64,000 nt of DNA from JANWZL01 sp041640815. GTDB taxonomy: Bacteria > Pseudomonadota > Gammaproteobacteria > Burkholderiales > Thiobacillaceae. The notes beneath the pieces were generated by a model. It was given only the letters and a program-made list of their open reading frames with translations, searched no databases and was not told the origin of the DNA. The stretch covers positions 7,713 through 71,712 of the forward strand of contig JBEPZO010000003.1 in NCBI GenBank assembly GCA_041640815.1, given 5' to 3'. Positions 53,319 to 62,702 of the stretch are shown here, piece by piece (the stretch's first letter is position 1; each line of letters starts with the position of its first letter). The translations under genes and the position numbers were made by a program.

Positions 53319-53473
53319 CGCGTCGATCTCTGGATGGCCTCGCCGGCCTTCTCGATGTCTTGGCCGATGCCGCGCACGGTGTTGCAGCCATAGAGGCCAA
53401 CCACCACGCCGATGGCCAGGCCGATGAGCAGCAGTTTGATCACGCCCAAAACGATCAAGTTTTTCGGGGTCAT
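53315..53473 (-). CDS. Entericidin A/B family small lipoprotein
   Basis: This gene encodes only 52 residues. The start ATG at 53473 opens with MTPKNLIVLGVIK, a hydrophobic helix ending in the lipobox GLYGC (Cys30). The short mature part NTVRGIGQDIEKAGEAIQRS is the entericidin signature. Entericidins are outer- or inner-membrane lipoproteins; in E. coli two of them act as an antidote/toxin-like pair, but the role of single copies is unclear. Its stop overlaps the leuD start (ATGA), so it is translated within the leu operon. This placement between leuC and leuD is recurrent in Betaproteobacteria. Confidence 0.88.
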   Translation of the reverse strand: MTPKNLIVLGVIKLLLIGLAIGVVVGLYGCNTVRGIGQDIEKAGEAIQRSTR

Positions 53474-53609
53474 GTGCCTCCCTCGACGTCAATACGACAT
53501 GGCATTGGCCATGTCAGGCCCAAAGGACGTAAGCGCCGGGCGCCATGCGCCCGCCTTGCCCCCTCGCCCGGGCGGCAAGGGGGTGCCCATGCCGCGTGCG
53601 CTTCGCGCC

Positions 53610-55010
53610 TTACAGCGTGCGCACATCGACGAAATGCCCAAAGACTGCCGCGGCGGCGGCCATGGCCGGGCTGACCAGGTGCGTGCGCCCGCCAGGCCCC
53701 TGCCGTCCCTCGAAATTGCGGTTGGAGGTGGCGGCGCAGCGCTCGCCGGGCTCCAAGCGGTCGGCATTCATCGCCAGGCACATGGAGCAGCCCGGCTCAC
53801 GCCATTCAAAGCCCGCCTCGCGGAAGATGCGGTCCAGCCCCTCGGCCTCGGCCTGTGCCTTCACCAGCCCGGAGCCCGGCACGACCATGGCCAGCTTGAC
53901 ATTATCGGCTAGCCGGCGCCCGCGCACCACCGCCGCCGCCGCGCGCAGGTCCTCGATGCGCGAATTGGTGCAGGAGCCGATGAACACCTTGTCCACCTTG
54001 ATCTCGGTGATCGGCGTATGCGGCGCGAGGCCCATGTACTTCAGGGCCCGCTCCCAATCGGCGCGTTTGACCGGTGTGGGCGCCTCGGCGGGATCGGGTA
54101 CGCGGCCGGTCACCGGCACCACCATCTCCGGCGAGGTCCCCCAGGTGACCTGGGGCACGATGTCGGCGGCAGCGAGCGTCACCACGGCATCGAAGCGGGC
54201 GTCCGGATCGGAGACGAGCGTCCGCCACCAAGCGGCCGCGGCCTCGAACGACGCCCCTTTGGGGGCAAAGGGCCGGCCGCGCAGATAGTCGATGGTCTTT
54301 TCGTCCACCGCCACCATGCCGGCGCGCGCACCGGCCTCGATGGCCATGTTGCACAGGGTCATGCGCCCTTCCATGGACAGGTCGCGGATGGTGCTACCGG
54401 CGAATTCGATGGCGTAGCCGGTGCCGCCGGCGGTGCCGATCTTGCCGATCAAGGCCAAAGCGATGTCCTTCGCCGTGACCCCATGGCCGAGCTCACCCTC
54501 GACCTTGACCAGCATGCGCTTGGCTTTTTTCTGCCAGAGGCATTGGGTCGCCAGGACGTGCTCGACCTCGGAGGTGCCGATGCCAAAGGCCAAGGCGGCG
54601 AAGGCGCCGTGCGTGCTGGTGTGCGAGTCGCCGCAGACGATGGTCATGCCCGGCTGGGTGAAGCCCTGCTCCGGACCGATGACGTGCACGATGCCCTGCC
54701 GGCGATCCTGCATCGGGAACTCCAGCAGATTGAATTCCCGGCAATTGGCATCGAGGGTCTCGACCTGCAGCCGCGACACGGGGTCGGCAATCCCCTGCGC
54801 CCGGGCGGTGGTGGGGACGTTGTGATCCGGCACGGCCAGCACCGATTCCGGACGCCATGGCCGGCGACCGGCGAGTTTCAGCCCCTCGAAGGCCTGCGGG
54901 CTGGTCACCTCGTGCACCAAGTGGCGGTCGATGTAGAGGAGCGTGCTGCCATCGGGCTCCTCGTGCACCACATGCGCATCCCAGAGCTTGTCGTAGAGGG
55001 TTCGCGGCAT
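53610..55010 (-). CDS. leuC: 3-isopropylmalate dehydratase large subunit
   Basis: LeuC is the aconitase-family [4Fe-4S] subunit of isopropylmalate isomerase. The 466-residue product starts MPRTLYDKLWDAHVV. The cluster Cys residues appear in FIGSCTNSR and in GCSMCLAMN near residues 347-410. The motifs TIVCGDSHTSTHGAFAALAFGIGTSEVEHVLATQ and MTLCNMAIEAGAR are shared with aconitases (I note their core HTSTHGAF). A TATACT-like -10 element is at 55076-55071 on the minus strand, without a clear -35. Confidence 0.97.
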   Translation of the reverse strand: MPRTLYDKLWDAHVVHEEPDGSTLLYIDRHLVHEVTSPQAFEGLKLAGRRPWRPESVLAVPDHNVPTTARAQGIADPVSRLQVETLDANCREFNLLEFPMQDRRQGIVHVIGPEQGFTQPGMTIVCGDSHTSTHGAFAALAFGIGTSEVEHVLATQCLWQKKAKRMLVKVEGELGHGVTAKDIALALIGKIGTAGGTGYAIEFAGSTIRDLSMEGRMTLCNMAIEAGARAGMVAVDEKTIDYLRGRPFAPKGASFEAAAAWWRTLVSDPDARFDAVVTLAAADIVPQVTWGTSPEMVVPVTGRVPDPAEAPTPVKRADWERALKYMGLAPHTPITEIKVDKVFIGSCTNSRIEDLRAAAAVVRGRRLADNVKLAMVVPGSGLVKAQAEAEGLDRIFREAGFEWREPGCSMCLAMNADRLEPGERCAATSNRNFEGRQGPGGRTHLVSPAMAAAAAVFGHFVDVRTL

Positions 55011-55427
55011 CGACGGTTAAATGAAGAAAGGCGGCGAGAGCATCACTCCCTACCGAGTCAAGAATTGCGTAGTATACCATTCCCGGTGATTGCAGCGAAC
55101 CAAAAGCGCGAGCGAAAACCGCCTGGCGTAGTAGCATCTATCTGCGCCTTGTAGGGGGCCAGCGTTTCGCCGTATGGGCGGACAATCACTCCGATCTCGC
55201 GCCGTCTGCGCAGCCGCCTAACCGCCTAGGGGGTAAAAGGCGCTCAGGTGATGCTTTAATCGACATGCGACCTGCCATGTCATCTTGCGCATGTGCTGGC
55301 TCGTCAGGATCGCGGCTTAGCCCCTCTTGTTCATCTTCTTCTGGGATGTAGGCTTCGTCTATTTGCAATACCTGGCCAGCCCGCTACCATCCCCCTGGCT
55401 TGATACGATTGATGGAGCCAGTAAACC
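55011..55427. other. 417-bp intergenic region between divergent leuC and hybrid kinase genes
   Basis: This divergent gap should hold promoters for the leu operon (minus) and the signalling operon (plus). A TATACT-like hexamer faces leuC at 55071-55076. A short minus-strand open frame at 55186-55368 (60 residues, very acidic N-terminus) has no ribosome site or family match that I can support. I see no clear operator, attenuator or tRNA here. Confidence 0.5.
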
Positions 55428-58400
55428 GTGCCTGACCTCGACAACATCCAACAATTGCGCGCACTCCTCTTCGAGATCAGCCTAACACTTGGGCAAGGGC
55501 TATTAGAGGAGGAGGAGATCCACCGTTTCCTCGCTGCCGTCTGTGATTACCTTACGCCAAAGGCTTGTGCAGTTGGCCAACTGCGTGCTGACGGCGGCTG
55601 GCAGCTTTACAGTCATCCGCGCGAGCATGCCTGGTCTGACTGGTCCGAGCTGATGACCGCTGGACCCAGCCAGCTCTCTGGGCTACCCCCCGAGTCCTTT
55701 TGGAGTGTGGGGCGCGCTGAAGAGGGTACCATCCATCTCTGGCCATTGGACGATTTCGGTGTATTTGCCATGCACGTCATAAGGCCGTTGGACCCGGCGA
55801 TGCTAATGGAGGTCGCGCGGCTACTGACGCGTTTTAAGTGGTCTTTGGCCGCATGCCGTCACCACGCCTGGGTGACAGAGTTAGTTTTGGCCCAGCGGGT
55901 AAGTAACCGAGTTTTCGAATTCATGCCGCAAGCCATGGTTTTCTGCGACGCTGACAATCGTATCGTCGATATCAACCCGGCCTTCACGCAGGTGACCGGC
56001 TACCGCCGCGAGGAGGTAGTAGGGCAATCTCCCAAGCTACTGTCATCAGGTCGTCACGACCAGGCCTTCTACGCGGCCATGTGGCAAAACATCAAAAGCA
56101 AGGGCTATTGGCAAGGGGAGATCTGGAACCGGCGTAAAGACGGCAGCATCTACCCCGAAATCCTCACCATCGTCGCCATCCCCAACGAGGCGGGTGAGAT
56201 CGAGCGCTATGTCGGGCTGTTCCAGGACATCAGCGAGCTGAAGGCGAAAACAGCAGAGCTTGAGTCCTTACATGACCAGCTAAAGCAGAATAACGCCTAC
56301 TTACAAGCCATTTTGGACAACCTAGGCGAAGGCGTCTACACACTGGATGGCGAGGGGCGCTGCACCTTCTTCAATGCCGCCGCCGAGCGGCTACTGGGCT
56401 GGCGCGCCGAAGAGGTGTTGGGCCAAGACTTACACAACATCATCCATCACCACCGCGCCGACGGCAGCTTTTTGCCCGCCGAGGACTGCCCCATCCGCCT
56501 TGCATTCACCGACCGACGCATCTACCGCAGCGAGGATGAGACCTTCTGGCACAAGAACGGTCTACCGGTGCCTGTACGCGTTGTAGCGGCCCCACTTTAC
56601 CAGGAGGGGCAACTGGTTGCCTCGGTGGCGGTATTCGACGACGTCAGCGCGCAAAAGGAGCTGGCCCAGAAGCTGCGTGAGGCCAAGGAGGCGGCCGAGT
56701 CGGCCGCTAGACTGAAATCGGAATTCCTCGCCGTGATGAGCCACGAGATCCGCACACCGCTCAATGGTGTTATCGGCATGGCCGACCTGTTAGCCGATAC
56801 CGCATTGGACAGCGAGCAAGCAGAGTATGTACGCACCATCAAGGTCTCTGCCGATCACCTGCTTGCCCTGATTAACGACATCCTCGATTATTCCAAGTTA
56901 GAGGCCGGCGCGATGGTGTTGGAGGACTTACCCATCCCCCTTGGCCCTCTGCTCGATGCTTGCCTTGACGTAGTTGCGCCGCGTTTAGCAGACAAACCGG
57001 TGCTACTGCACAACCACCTTGACCCCAGGCTGCCGCCGGCGATCCAGGGTGATCCGACACGGCTTAAGCAAATCCTGCTTAATCTGCTTGGTAACGCAGC
57101 GAAATTCACTGAACGGGGCGAGATTGAGCTCGCAGCATTTGCCCCTGACCCGCATCACATCCGCTTCATGGTGCAGGATAGCGGTCCTGGCATTGCTGCC
57201 GATGTGCTGCCACGGCTTTTTAGCCCGTTTACCCAGGCCGAGGCAGCTACAACGCGCAAATACGGTGGCACAGGCTTAGGGCTTGCCATCACGCGCAAGC
57301 TGGCCGAGGCCATGGGCGGACGCGTGTGGGCAGAAAGCGAGCTGGGCGTTGGCAGCCGCTTTTACGTCGAGCTCCCGCTTCGGCCGGCAACAGAGGCATC
57401 TGCCCCAGTCAGCCTGTCAGGCCTTACTTTGGCCTGGATCGCAGATCAGCATCATCTACCAGCACCCGCTAAGCAAGTATTGTTGCTTTGGCAGCGTCTA
57501 CTCACCGCCTGGGGCATCACCGTCAAACCCTGCACCCAGCCCCATGAGCTGGAGGGACTTCTGGGCACGGCTGCGGCGGGGGCCGTAGTCTTCGCCCCGA
57601 TCAACGAGAGTTGGCGCGCTAAGCTGCTTAAGCTATGCCGCCGCTATCCGATCTTCGTCGTCTTTCCTGATCAGAGCGATAAGTCGGAACGGGATTACTG
57701 GCAGGCCGTGGGGGCTGCTGGTATCTTTAGTCCACCTTACGCGCAATCTCGCATTCACGACAGTTTCGCTCAGGTCCTCCTGACATCCCCCAACCGCTTG
57801 ACCAGCCCAAGCACTGACAAAGGCCCATTAGAATCAAGCAGTTCGCTTAACCTGCTGTTGGTCGAGGATAACGCCGTCAACCAACGCGTCGCGGTGGCCA
57901 TGCTCGAAAAACTCGGACACCGGGTAAGCGTTGCGAGCAATGGGCTTGAAGCGATCAACGCCTGGCAAGCGCAGCCTTTCGATCTCATTCTTATGGATTG
58001 CCAAATGCCCGAGATGGATGGCTTTGCCGCAACCGCAGAGATACGTCGACTGGAAGCCGAAACAGGACGGGCGCGCACGCGTATTATCGCCATGACTGCA
58101 AACGCCTTGGAAGGTGACCGTGAACGGTGTCTCGCCGCTGGCATGGACGACTACTTATCCAAACCCGTCACACGTGAACGACTAGAGCAGGTCTTGGCGC
58201 GCAACAACCTGCTTAGCGTGAACTCACCTTCTTCGCCGCCGCCTGAGATCATCGACCACAAGGCCCTTGAGCTCGCTACAGGAGGAGATGCTGAACTGGC
58301 TCGAGAAATCCTGGATATCTTCATCGCTGGTTTGCCTAAGCTGGTGCAGCGATTACAGGAGGCAGGTCGTCAGCAAGATGCGCAAGCTATGGTTGCGGCG

Positions 58401-58568
58401 GCACATGAACTTAAGGGGTCGGCTGCCAGCGTTGGCGCTCGGGCGTTGTCCGCACTCGCGGCTGAACTTGAGACAGCTGCTCGCGCCGGCCGCATCTTGG
58501 GTGAGCCGCTCGCTAAGCTCGAGACCGCCACTGAGGCTTTTTTGCGCGCCATTCGCGCCCATGGCTAG
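55428..58568 (+). CDS. Hybrid sensor histidine kinase (PAS-PAS-HisKA-HATPase-REC-Hpt)
   Basis: A 1046-residue multidomain sensor kinase without clear membrane helices, so probably cytoplasmic. The N-terminal 155 residues have no recognised domain. Two PAS domains follow (about 165-285 and 300-415). The HisKA phospho-acceptor is His439 in MSHEIRTPLNG, then the HATPase with NLLGNAAKF, DSGPGIA and GGTGLGLAI (about 535-660). A degenerate receiver lacking its Asp fills about 665-780. The working receiver has Asp857 in LILMDCQMPEMDG. The C-terminal Hpt domain has His993 in AAHELKGSAASVGA. The layout resembles BarA/TorS-type phosphorelays. The next gene starts 11 bp later. Confidence 0.92.
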   Translation: MPDLDNIQQLRALLFEISLTLGQGLLEEEEIHRFLAAVCDYLTPKACAVGQLRADGGWQLYSHPREHAWSDWSELMTAGPSQLSGLPPESFWSVGRAEEGTIHLWPLDDFGVFAMHVIRPLDPAMLMEVARLLTRFKWSLAACRHHAWVTELVLAQRVSNRVFEFMPQAMVFCDADNRIVDINPAFTQVTGYRREEVVGQSPKLLSSGRHDQAFYAAMWQNIKSKGYWQGEIWNRRKDGSIYPEILTIVAIPNEAGEIERYVGLFQDISELKAKTAELESLHDQLKQNNAYLQAILDNLGEGVYTLDGEGRCTFFNAAAERLLGWRAEEVLGQDLHNIIHHHRADGSFLPAEDCPIRLAFTDRRIYRSEDETFWHKNGLPVPVRVVAAPLYQEGQLVASVAVFDDVSAQKELAQKLREAKEAAESAARLKSEFLAVMSHEIRTPLNGVIGMADLLADTALDSEQAEYVRTIKVSADHLLALINDILDYSKLEAGAMVLEDLPIPLGPLLDACLDVVAPRLADKPVLLHNHLDPRLPPAIQGDPTRLKQILLNLLGNAAKFTERGEIELAAFAPDPHHIRFMVQDSGPGIAADVLPRLFSPFTQAEAATTRKYGGTGLGLAITRKLAEAMGGRVWAESELGVGSRFYVELPLRPATEASAPVSLSGLTLAWIADQHHLPAPAKQVLLLWQRLLTAWGITVKPCTQPHELEGLLGTAAAGAVVFAPINESWRAKLLKLCRRYPIFVVFPDQSDKSERDYWQAVGAAGIFSPPYAQSRIHDSFAQVLLTSPNRLTSPSTDKGPLESSSSLNLLLVEDNAVNQRVAVAMLEKLGHRVSVASNGLEAINAWQAQPFDLILMDCQMPEMDGFAATAEIRRLEAETGRARTRIIAMTANALEGDRERCLAAGMDDYLSKPVTRERLEQVLARNNLLSVNSPSSPPPEIIDHKALELATGGDAELAREILDIFIAGLPKLVQRLQEAGRQQDAQAMVAAAHELKGSAASVGARALSALAAELETAARAGRILGEPLAKLETATEAFLRAIRAHG

Positions 58569-58579
58569 GAATCTAAACG

Positions 58580-59629
58580 ATGTCCCTCATCCTCGCCGTC
58601 GACGACAATGCCACCAACCTCGCACTGATTGAGCGGCTGCTAAACAAGCTCTCCGGGGTTGAAAGCATAGCCCTCACCGACCCTGTACTGGCGCTGGATT
58701 GGTGTGTGGAAAACCGCCCTGATCTAATCCTCCTCGATTACATGATGCCGGAGTTGGACGGGCTCACCTTCATGCGCCGACTGAAGGCCATACCCGAACG
58801 CGCCGCCACGCCGGTGATCATGATCACCGCGGATCTAGAACGTGATGTACGCTATCAGGCCCTGGAACTTGGGGCGCGGGACTTTCTCACCAAACCCCTA
58901 GATGCCGCCGAATTCACCGCACGGATCAAGAACCAGCTCGCGCTCATCGATGCCGAGCGCAAGCTCGCCGACCGCGCGGCCTGGCTCGCCGAAGAGGTGG
59001 CCAAGGCCACACAGGAGATCCGCAGCCGCGAGAAAGAGACCATCCTGCGCTTGTCGCGCGCCGCCGAGTACCGTGACCCAGATACTGGGGCACACCTATT
59101 GCGCATGTCACACTATTCTCGCCTGATCGCCGTCCAGATCGGCCTTTCTCCCGAGGAACAAGAGCTAATCCTGGAGGCAAGCCCGATGCACGACGTCGGC
59201 AAAGTAGGCATTCCGGATGCAATCCTCCTCAAGCCCGGTCGGCTTGATGCGGCTGAATTTGAGATCATGAAACGCCACCCGCGCCTTGGCTATGAGATCC
59301 TAGCTGACTCAACCTCGCCCCTACTGCAGGCAGCAGCCATCATCGCCTTGAACCACCACGAAAAATTCGATGGCTCGGGCTATCCGCAGGGGCTCAGTGG
59401 CGAGGCCATTCCCCTGTATGGCCGCATAGTCGCTATCGCCGATGTTTTCGATGCCTTGACCTCGGAACGTCCCTATAAACAGGCCTGGCCGCTCGAACGC
59501 GCCCGCGCCTTCCTCGTCGAGCAAGCCGGCAAGCATTTTGATCCCGTACTAGTTGAGGCCTTTCTGCGTGCCTGGGACGAGGTACGGGCCATCCACGACC
59601 GTTACCAAGAGCGCCCCACCAGACCATGA
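58580..59629 (+). CDS. Response regulator with HD-GYP domain (cyclic-di-GMP phosphodiesterase type)
   Basis: A 349-residue RpfG-type regulator. The receiver domain (1-120) has Asp53 in LILLDYMMPELDG. A short coiled linker (about 122-160) leads to the HD-GYP domain with MHDVGK (His204-Asp205) and HHEKFDGSGYPQG (Gly267-Tyr268-Pro269), so hydrolysis of cyclic di-GMP is predicted. The hybrid kinase upstream is its likely phosphodonor. The stop overlaps the next gene start (ATGA at 59626-59629). Confidence 0.92.
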   Translation: MSLILAVDDNATNLALIERLLNKLSGVESIALTDPVLALDWCVENRPDLILLDYMMPELDGLTFMRRLKAIPERAATPVIMITADLERDVRYQALELGARDFLTKPLDAAEFTARIKNQLALIDAERKLADRAAWLAEEVAKATQEIRSREKETILRLSRAAEYRDPDTGAHLLRMSHYSRLIAVQIGLSPEEQELILEASPMHDVGKVGIPDAILLKPGRLDAAEFEIMKRHPRLGYEILADSTSPLLQAAAIIALNHHEKFDGSGYPQGLSGEAIPLYGRIVAIADVFDALTSERPYKQAWPLERARAFLVEQAGKHFDPVLVEAFLRAWDEVRAIHDRYQERPTRP

Positions 59630-61491
59630 TCGATCAGCAACGCCTTTCCGAACATCAGGCAAACGGGCGTCTGCCTGGCCCTTCTCGTGTCGCACGGCAA
59701 TTAATGCTTAAGCTCGAACGTGACAACACGCCCCTTACTGAGCTCGTGCGCCTCATCCAAAGCGACCCGGCGTTGGTCGGACGACTTCTACGCCTAGCCA
59801 ACTCTGCCGCCTATGCGCGGCCACGCCCTGCGGTAGCCATCACCCCGGAGGTGCTCATGCTCTTGGGGCTACCCACGGTGCGGAACCTCGTCCTCGCTTT
59901 CTCCCTCATTGATGCACAACGAGATAGACACGGAAACGGCTTCGACTACCAAACCTTCTGGTCGCGTGCTCTGGCCGAGGCCTGCGCGGCCCAGTCCTTG
60001 GGCACCATCTGCCGCGCTGCTCCTGCCGCTGAACTATTCACCCTAGGCCTTGTGGCAGAGGTTGGCAAGCTTGCGCTCGTTGAACTCGAGGCAGAAGCGT
60101 ACATGAGGCTGCAACAAGAATACCCCACCCAAGACATAGCGAACTTGCTCGAGTTAGAGCGACAGCGTCTAGGGATGGACCATATACAGTTATCCGTGTG
60201 GCTCCTTAACGATTGGGGTTTCCCCAAGCTATTTCAGGATGCGGTGCGTTGGCATGTTATACCCAAGGAAGACTGGCCATGGGACGTCAGTAGTCGCCCC
60301 TGGAAGGTCGCTGCCACCCTCAGCCTCGCACACCGCCTAGCTGACAGCTTTTTCCTGGCCGACGAAGCGCGCCTGCAAGAGCTCAGAGCCATCGAGCCCC
60401 TTGCCGCCTCACTCGGCGTCTATGACCTCATCCCCTTCGGCGACGACATCTTGCAGACCTGGCGGTCTTGGGGAGATTTGCTCGCCGTCCCTGTGGTTTT
60501 ACCCGCTTCTTTTGCTGAGCTTTCGACGCGTTTTACCCCGGTTCGACCCCCCCACATCCGGGTATTAATTGTAGAAGACGATGTCGCCATGGCGAGGTTG
60601 CTGGAGGGGCTGATGGCCAAAGCTGGGTTCGAGGCGCGCTTGGCGAAAGACGCGCAGACAGGGCTCACCCTCGCCCTCGACTGGCTCCCCGATATCGTGC
60701 TCACCGATCTGGTCATGCCTGGCGGTGGCCTCAAGCTCATCGAGGGACTACGCGCCACGGAGGCTGGCCGCCAGATGTACGTCGTCGTCGTGACCGTGCT
60801 CGACGACACCGACACCTTGGCCCAGGCCTTCGCCCTAGGCGCCGACGATTATGTCGTCAAGCCTTTCGACGCCCGCATCCTGCTTGCCCGCCTAAAGGCA
60901 GGCACGCGCTTGATCGAGCTCAAGCATGAGCTCATTCGTCGCAACGCCGAGCTCGCCGAGGCCTTGCAAAAGGCCGAGGCCGCCGCACTCACCGATGCGT
61001 TGACTGGTCTACCCAACCGGCGCTACCTGGTCAACCGCCTGGGTCAAGAATGCGCTGCAGCTAAGCGCAACGACCGTTCCTTGTGCGTGCTGCTGATCGA
61101 TATCGACCATTTCAAGCGCATCAACGACACCCACGGGCACGAGGTAGGCGATGCCGCACTCATCGAGGTCGGGAAACGGCTGCGCAGCGTCTTACGCGCT
61201 AGCGATGTGGTGGGACGTTTCGGCGGCGAGGAGTTTTTGGTGCTGGCAACTGACACCTCTCTGCCAGCCGCCTGCCAACTCGCTGAGCGCTTACGCGCTC
61301 ACATTAGTGCCACTCCCTGCTCTATCGGCAGTATGGTCATCCCAATCACTATAAGCGTCGGTGTTGCCGCCATGGCACAGGATACCCCTAACTGCCATGA
61401 GGTCGACAAGCTTTTGCGGCGCGCCGATCAGGCCCTTTACCGAGCTAAGGCCCAAGGTAGAAATCGCGTCTGCAGCGAATCGGCAACCTGA
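59626..61491 (+). CDS. HDOD-REC-GGDEF signalling protein (diguanylate cyclase type)
   Basis: A 621-residue protein with an unusual order of three modules. The HDOD domain covers about 15-220 (VRLIQSDPALVGRLLRLANSAAY). The receiver (about 311-430) has Asp361 in IVLTDLVMPGGG. The GGDEF domain (about 452-615) has an active-type signature GGEEF at 533-537 and an inhibitory-site RASD at 524-527. It is predicted to make cyclic di-GMP under phosphorylation control and product feedback. It is translationally coupled to the HD-GYP gene, so synthesis and breakdown enzymes are made together. Confidence 0.92.
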   Translation: MIDQQRLSEHQANGRLPGPSRVARQLMLKLERDNTPLTELVRLIQSDPALVGRLLRLANSAAYARPRPAVAITPEVLMLLGLPTVRNLVLAFSLIDAQRDRHGNGFDYQTFWSRALAEACAAQSLGTICRAAPAAELFTLGLVAEVGKLALVELEAEAYMRLQQEYPTQDIANLLELERQRLGMDHIQLSVWLLNDWGFPKLFQDAVRWHVIPKEDWPWDVSSRPWKVAATLSLAHRLADSFFLADEARLQELRAIEPLAASLGVYDLIPFGDDILQTWRSWGDLLAVPVVLPASFAELSTRFTPVRPPHIRVLIVEDDVAMARLLEGLMAKAGFEARLAKDAQTGLTLALDWLPDIVLTDLVMPGGGLKLIEGLRATEAGRQMYVVVVTVLDDTDTLAQAFALGADDYVVKPFDARILLARLKAGTRLIELKHELIRRNAELAEALQKAEAAALTDALTGLPNRRYLVNRLGQECAAAKRNDRSLCVLLIDIDHFKRINDTHGHEVGDAALIEVGKRLRSVLRASDVVGRFGGEEFLVLATDTSLPAACQLAERLRAHISATPCSIGSMVIPITISVGVAAMAQDTPNCHEVDKLLRRADQALYRAKAQGRNRVCSESAT

Positions 61492-61494
61492 ATT

Positions 61495-62631
61495 TCACGG
61501 CCAGCCCCGCCAGGCGAAGACGGCGGCCGCCGTAGCGGCACACGTCGCGCCGAGGACAAAGGTGAGGCTGGCGCCAAGGGCATCCCAGGCCGCACCGGCG
61601 TAGAGGCTGCCGAAGCTGCCGCCGATGCCATAGGCCAAGCTGTTGTAGAGCGCCTGCCCACGGGCCTGAACGCGGCCGCGGAAATGGCGATGCACCAGGG
61701 CCATGGCCGCGGCGTGGTAGGCGCCAAAGGTGAGCGCGTGCAAGGCCTGAGCAAGCAGCAACACGGGGACGACATCCACCCACCAGGCGAGCAGCAGAAA
61801 ACGCAACGCCGCCGCCATCAGCGTCAGCAGCAACACCGTCTCCATACGCACCCGTTTGATGAGTCGCGGCAGGGCGAGGAAGATGCCGATCTCGCAGATC
61901 ACGCCCAGGGCCCACATCCAGCCGGCAAAGGTCTTGCTGTAGCCAGCCTCGACCAAGTGGATGGTGAAAAAGGTGTAGTAAGGGCCGTGCGCCGCCACCA
62001 TCAGGATGGCGGCGATGAGCAGCGCCCACACCTCTGGCCGGCGCAGCACCTGGCCCATGGGCGTGTGTTCATGCTCGGCATGCACTAACATCGCCTCGGG
62101 GATCAGGCGGCTGCTGAGCCAGATGCCGACGAGCAGGCCGAGCACCACCCAGGGCACGATGCCGGTCGGGTAGTGATCCAAGGCGGCGCCTAGGCCCAGC
62201 ACCACGAGGATGAATCCGATCGACCCCCACAGCCGGATGCGGCCGTAGTGGTCGCTGCGTTCCTTGAGGTGGGAGAGCGTGGTCGCCTCTACCAACGGCA
62301 GCGGTGCGCTCCAGAAAAAGCTGATCAGGCTCATCACCGCGAACAGCCACCAGAAGGATTGATCGAGAAAGACGCCGAGATAGGCGAACAGGCAGGCTAA
62401 AGCGGCGGTCTGCACGATCGCCACGCGGCGGCCGCTGCGGTCGGCGATGTGGCCCCAGACATTGGGCGCCAAGATGCGCATGACCTGCAAAAGCGACATC
62501 AGCACCCCGATCTCAAAGGCCGCGAAGCCGAGGGACTTCAGGTATAGCCCCCAATAGGGCGCCATGGCGCCAATGAACGCGAAATAGAAGAAGTAGAAGC
62601 CGGACAGGCGCCAGTACGGCACGGTGGACAT
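61495..62631 (-). CDS. MFS transporter, HcaT/phenylpropionate-permease-like
   Basis: A 378-residue major facilitator with about twelve helices. The N-terminal part WRLSGFYFFYFAFIGAMAPYWGLYLKSLGF and the loop GHIADRSGRR are typical of the HcaT (3-phenylpropionate) group. The best start is the ATG at 62631; a GTG at 62637 is possible. The substrate is unknown, since HcaT-like permeases are widespread in bacteria without aromatic-acid genes. The stop lies 3 bp from the end of the convergent HDOD-REC-GGDEF gene. Confidence 0.85.
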   Translation of the reverse strand: MSTVPYWRLSGFYFFYFAFIGAMAPYWGLYLKSLGFAAFEIGVLMSLLQVMRILAPNVWGHIADRSGRRVAIVQTAALACLFAYLGVFLDQSFWWLFAVMSLISFFWSAPLPLVEATTLSHLKERSDHYGRIRLWGSIGFILVVLGLGAALDHYPTGIVPWVVLGLLVGIWLSSRLIPEAMLVHAEHEHTPMGQVLRRPEVWALLIAAILMVAAHGPYYTFFTIHLVEAGYSKTFAGWMWALGVICEIGIFLALPRLIKRVRMETVLLLTLMAAALRFLLLAWWVDVVPVLLLAQALHALTFGAYHAAAMALVHRHFRGRVQARGQALYNSLAYGIGGSFGSLYAGAAWDALGASLTFVLGATCAATAAAVFAWRGWP

Positions 62632-62652
62632 CGTCACGGCAGGCTAGGCAGC

Positions 62653-62681
62653 AAAACGGCCCAGAGTTGGGCTCCGGGCCG
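62653..62681 (-). terminator. Intrinsic terminator after the ydcH-like gene
   Basis: On the minus strand CGGCCC (62681-62676) pairs with GGGCCG (62662-62657) around a 13-nt loop that itself can form a small stem. The hairpin is followed by TTTT. It separates the YdcH-like gene from the MFS gene. Confidence 0.65.
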
Positions 62682-62702
62682 CAGGCGTCGGGGCCGATCG
62701 CT

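Noticed and set aside
54018..55154. 378-residue plus-strand open frame opposite leuC
   Set aside because: It is the antisense shadow of leuC, with His/Gly/Asp-rich sequence.
55186..55368. 60-residue minus-strand open frame in the leuC-kinase gap
   Set aside because: It lacks a ribosome site and conserved features; its acidic start is not enough to support a gene.
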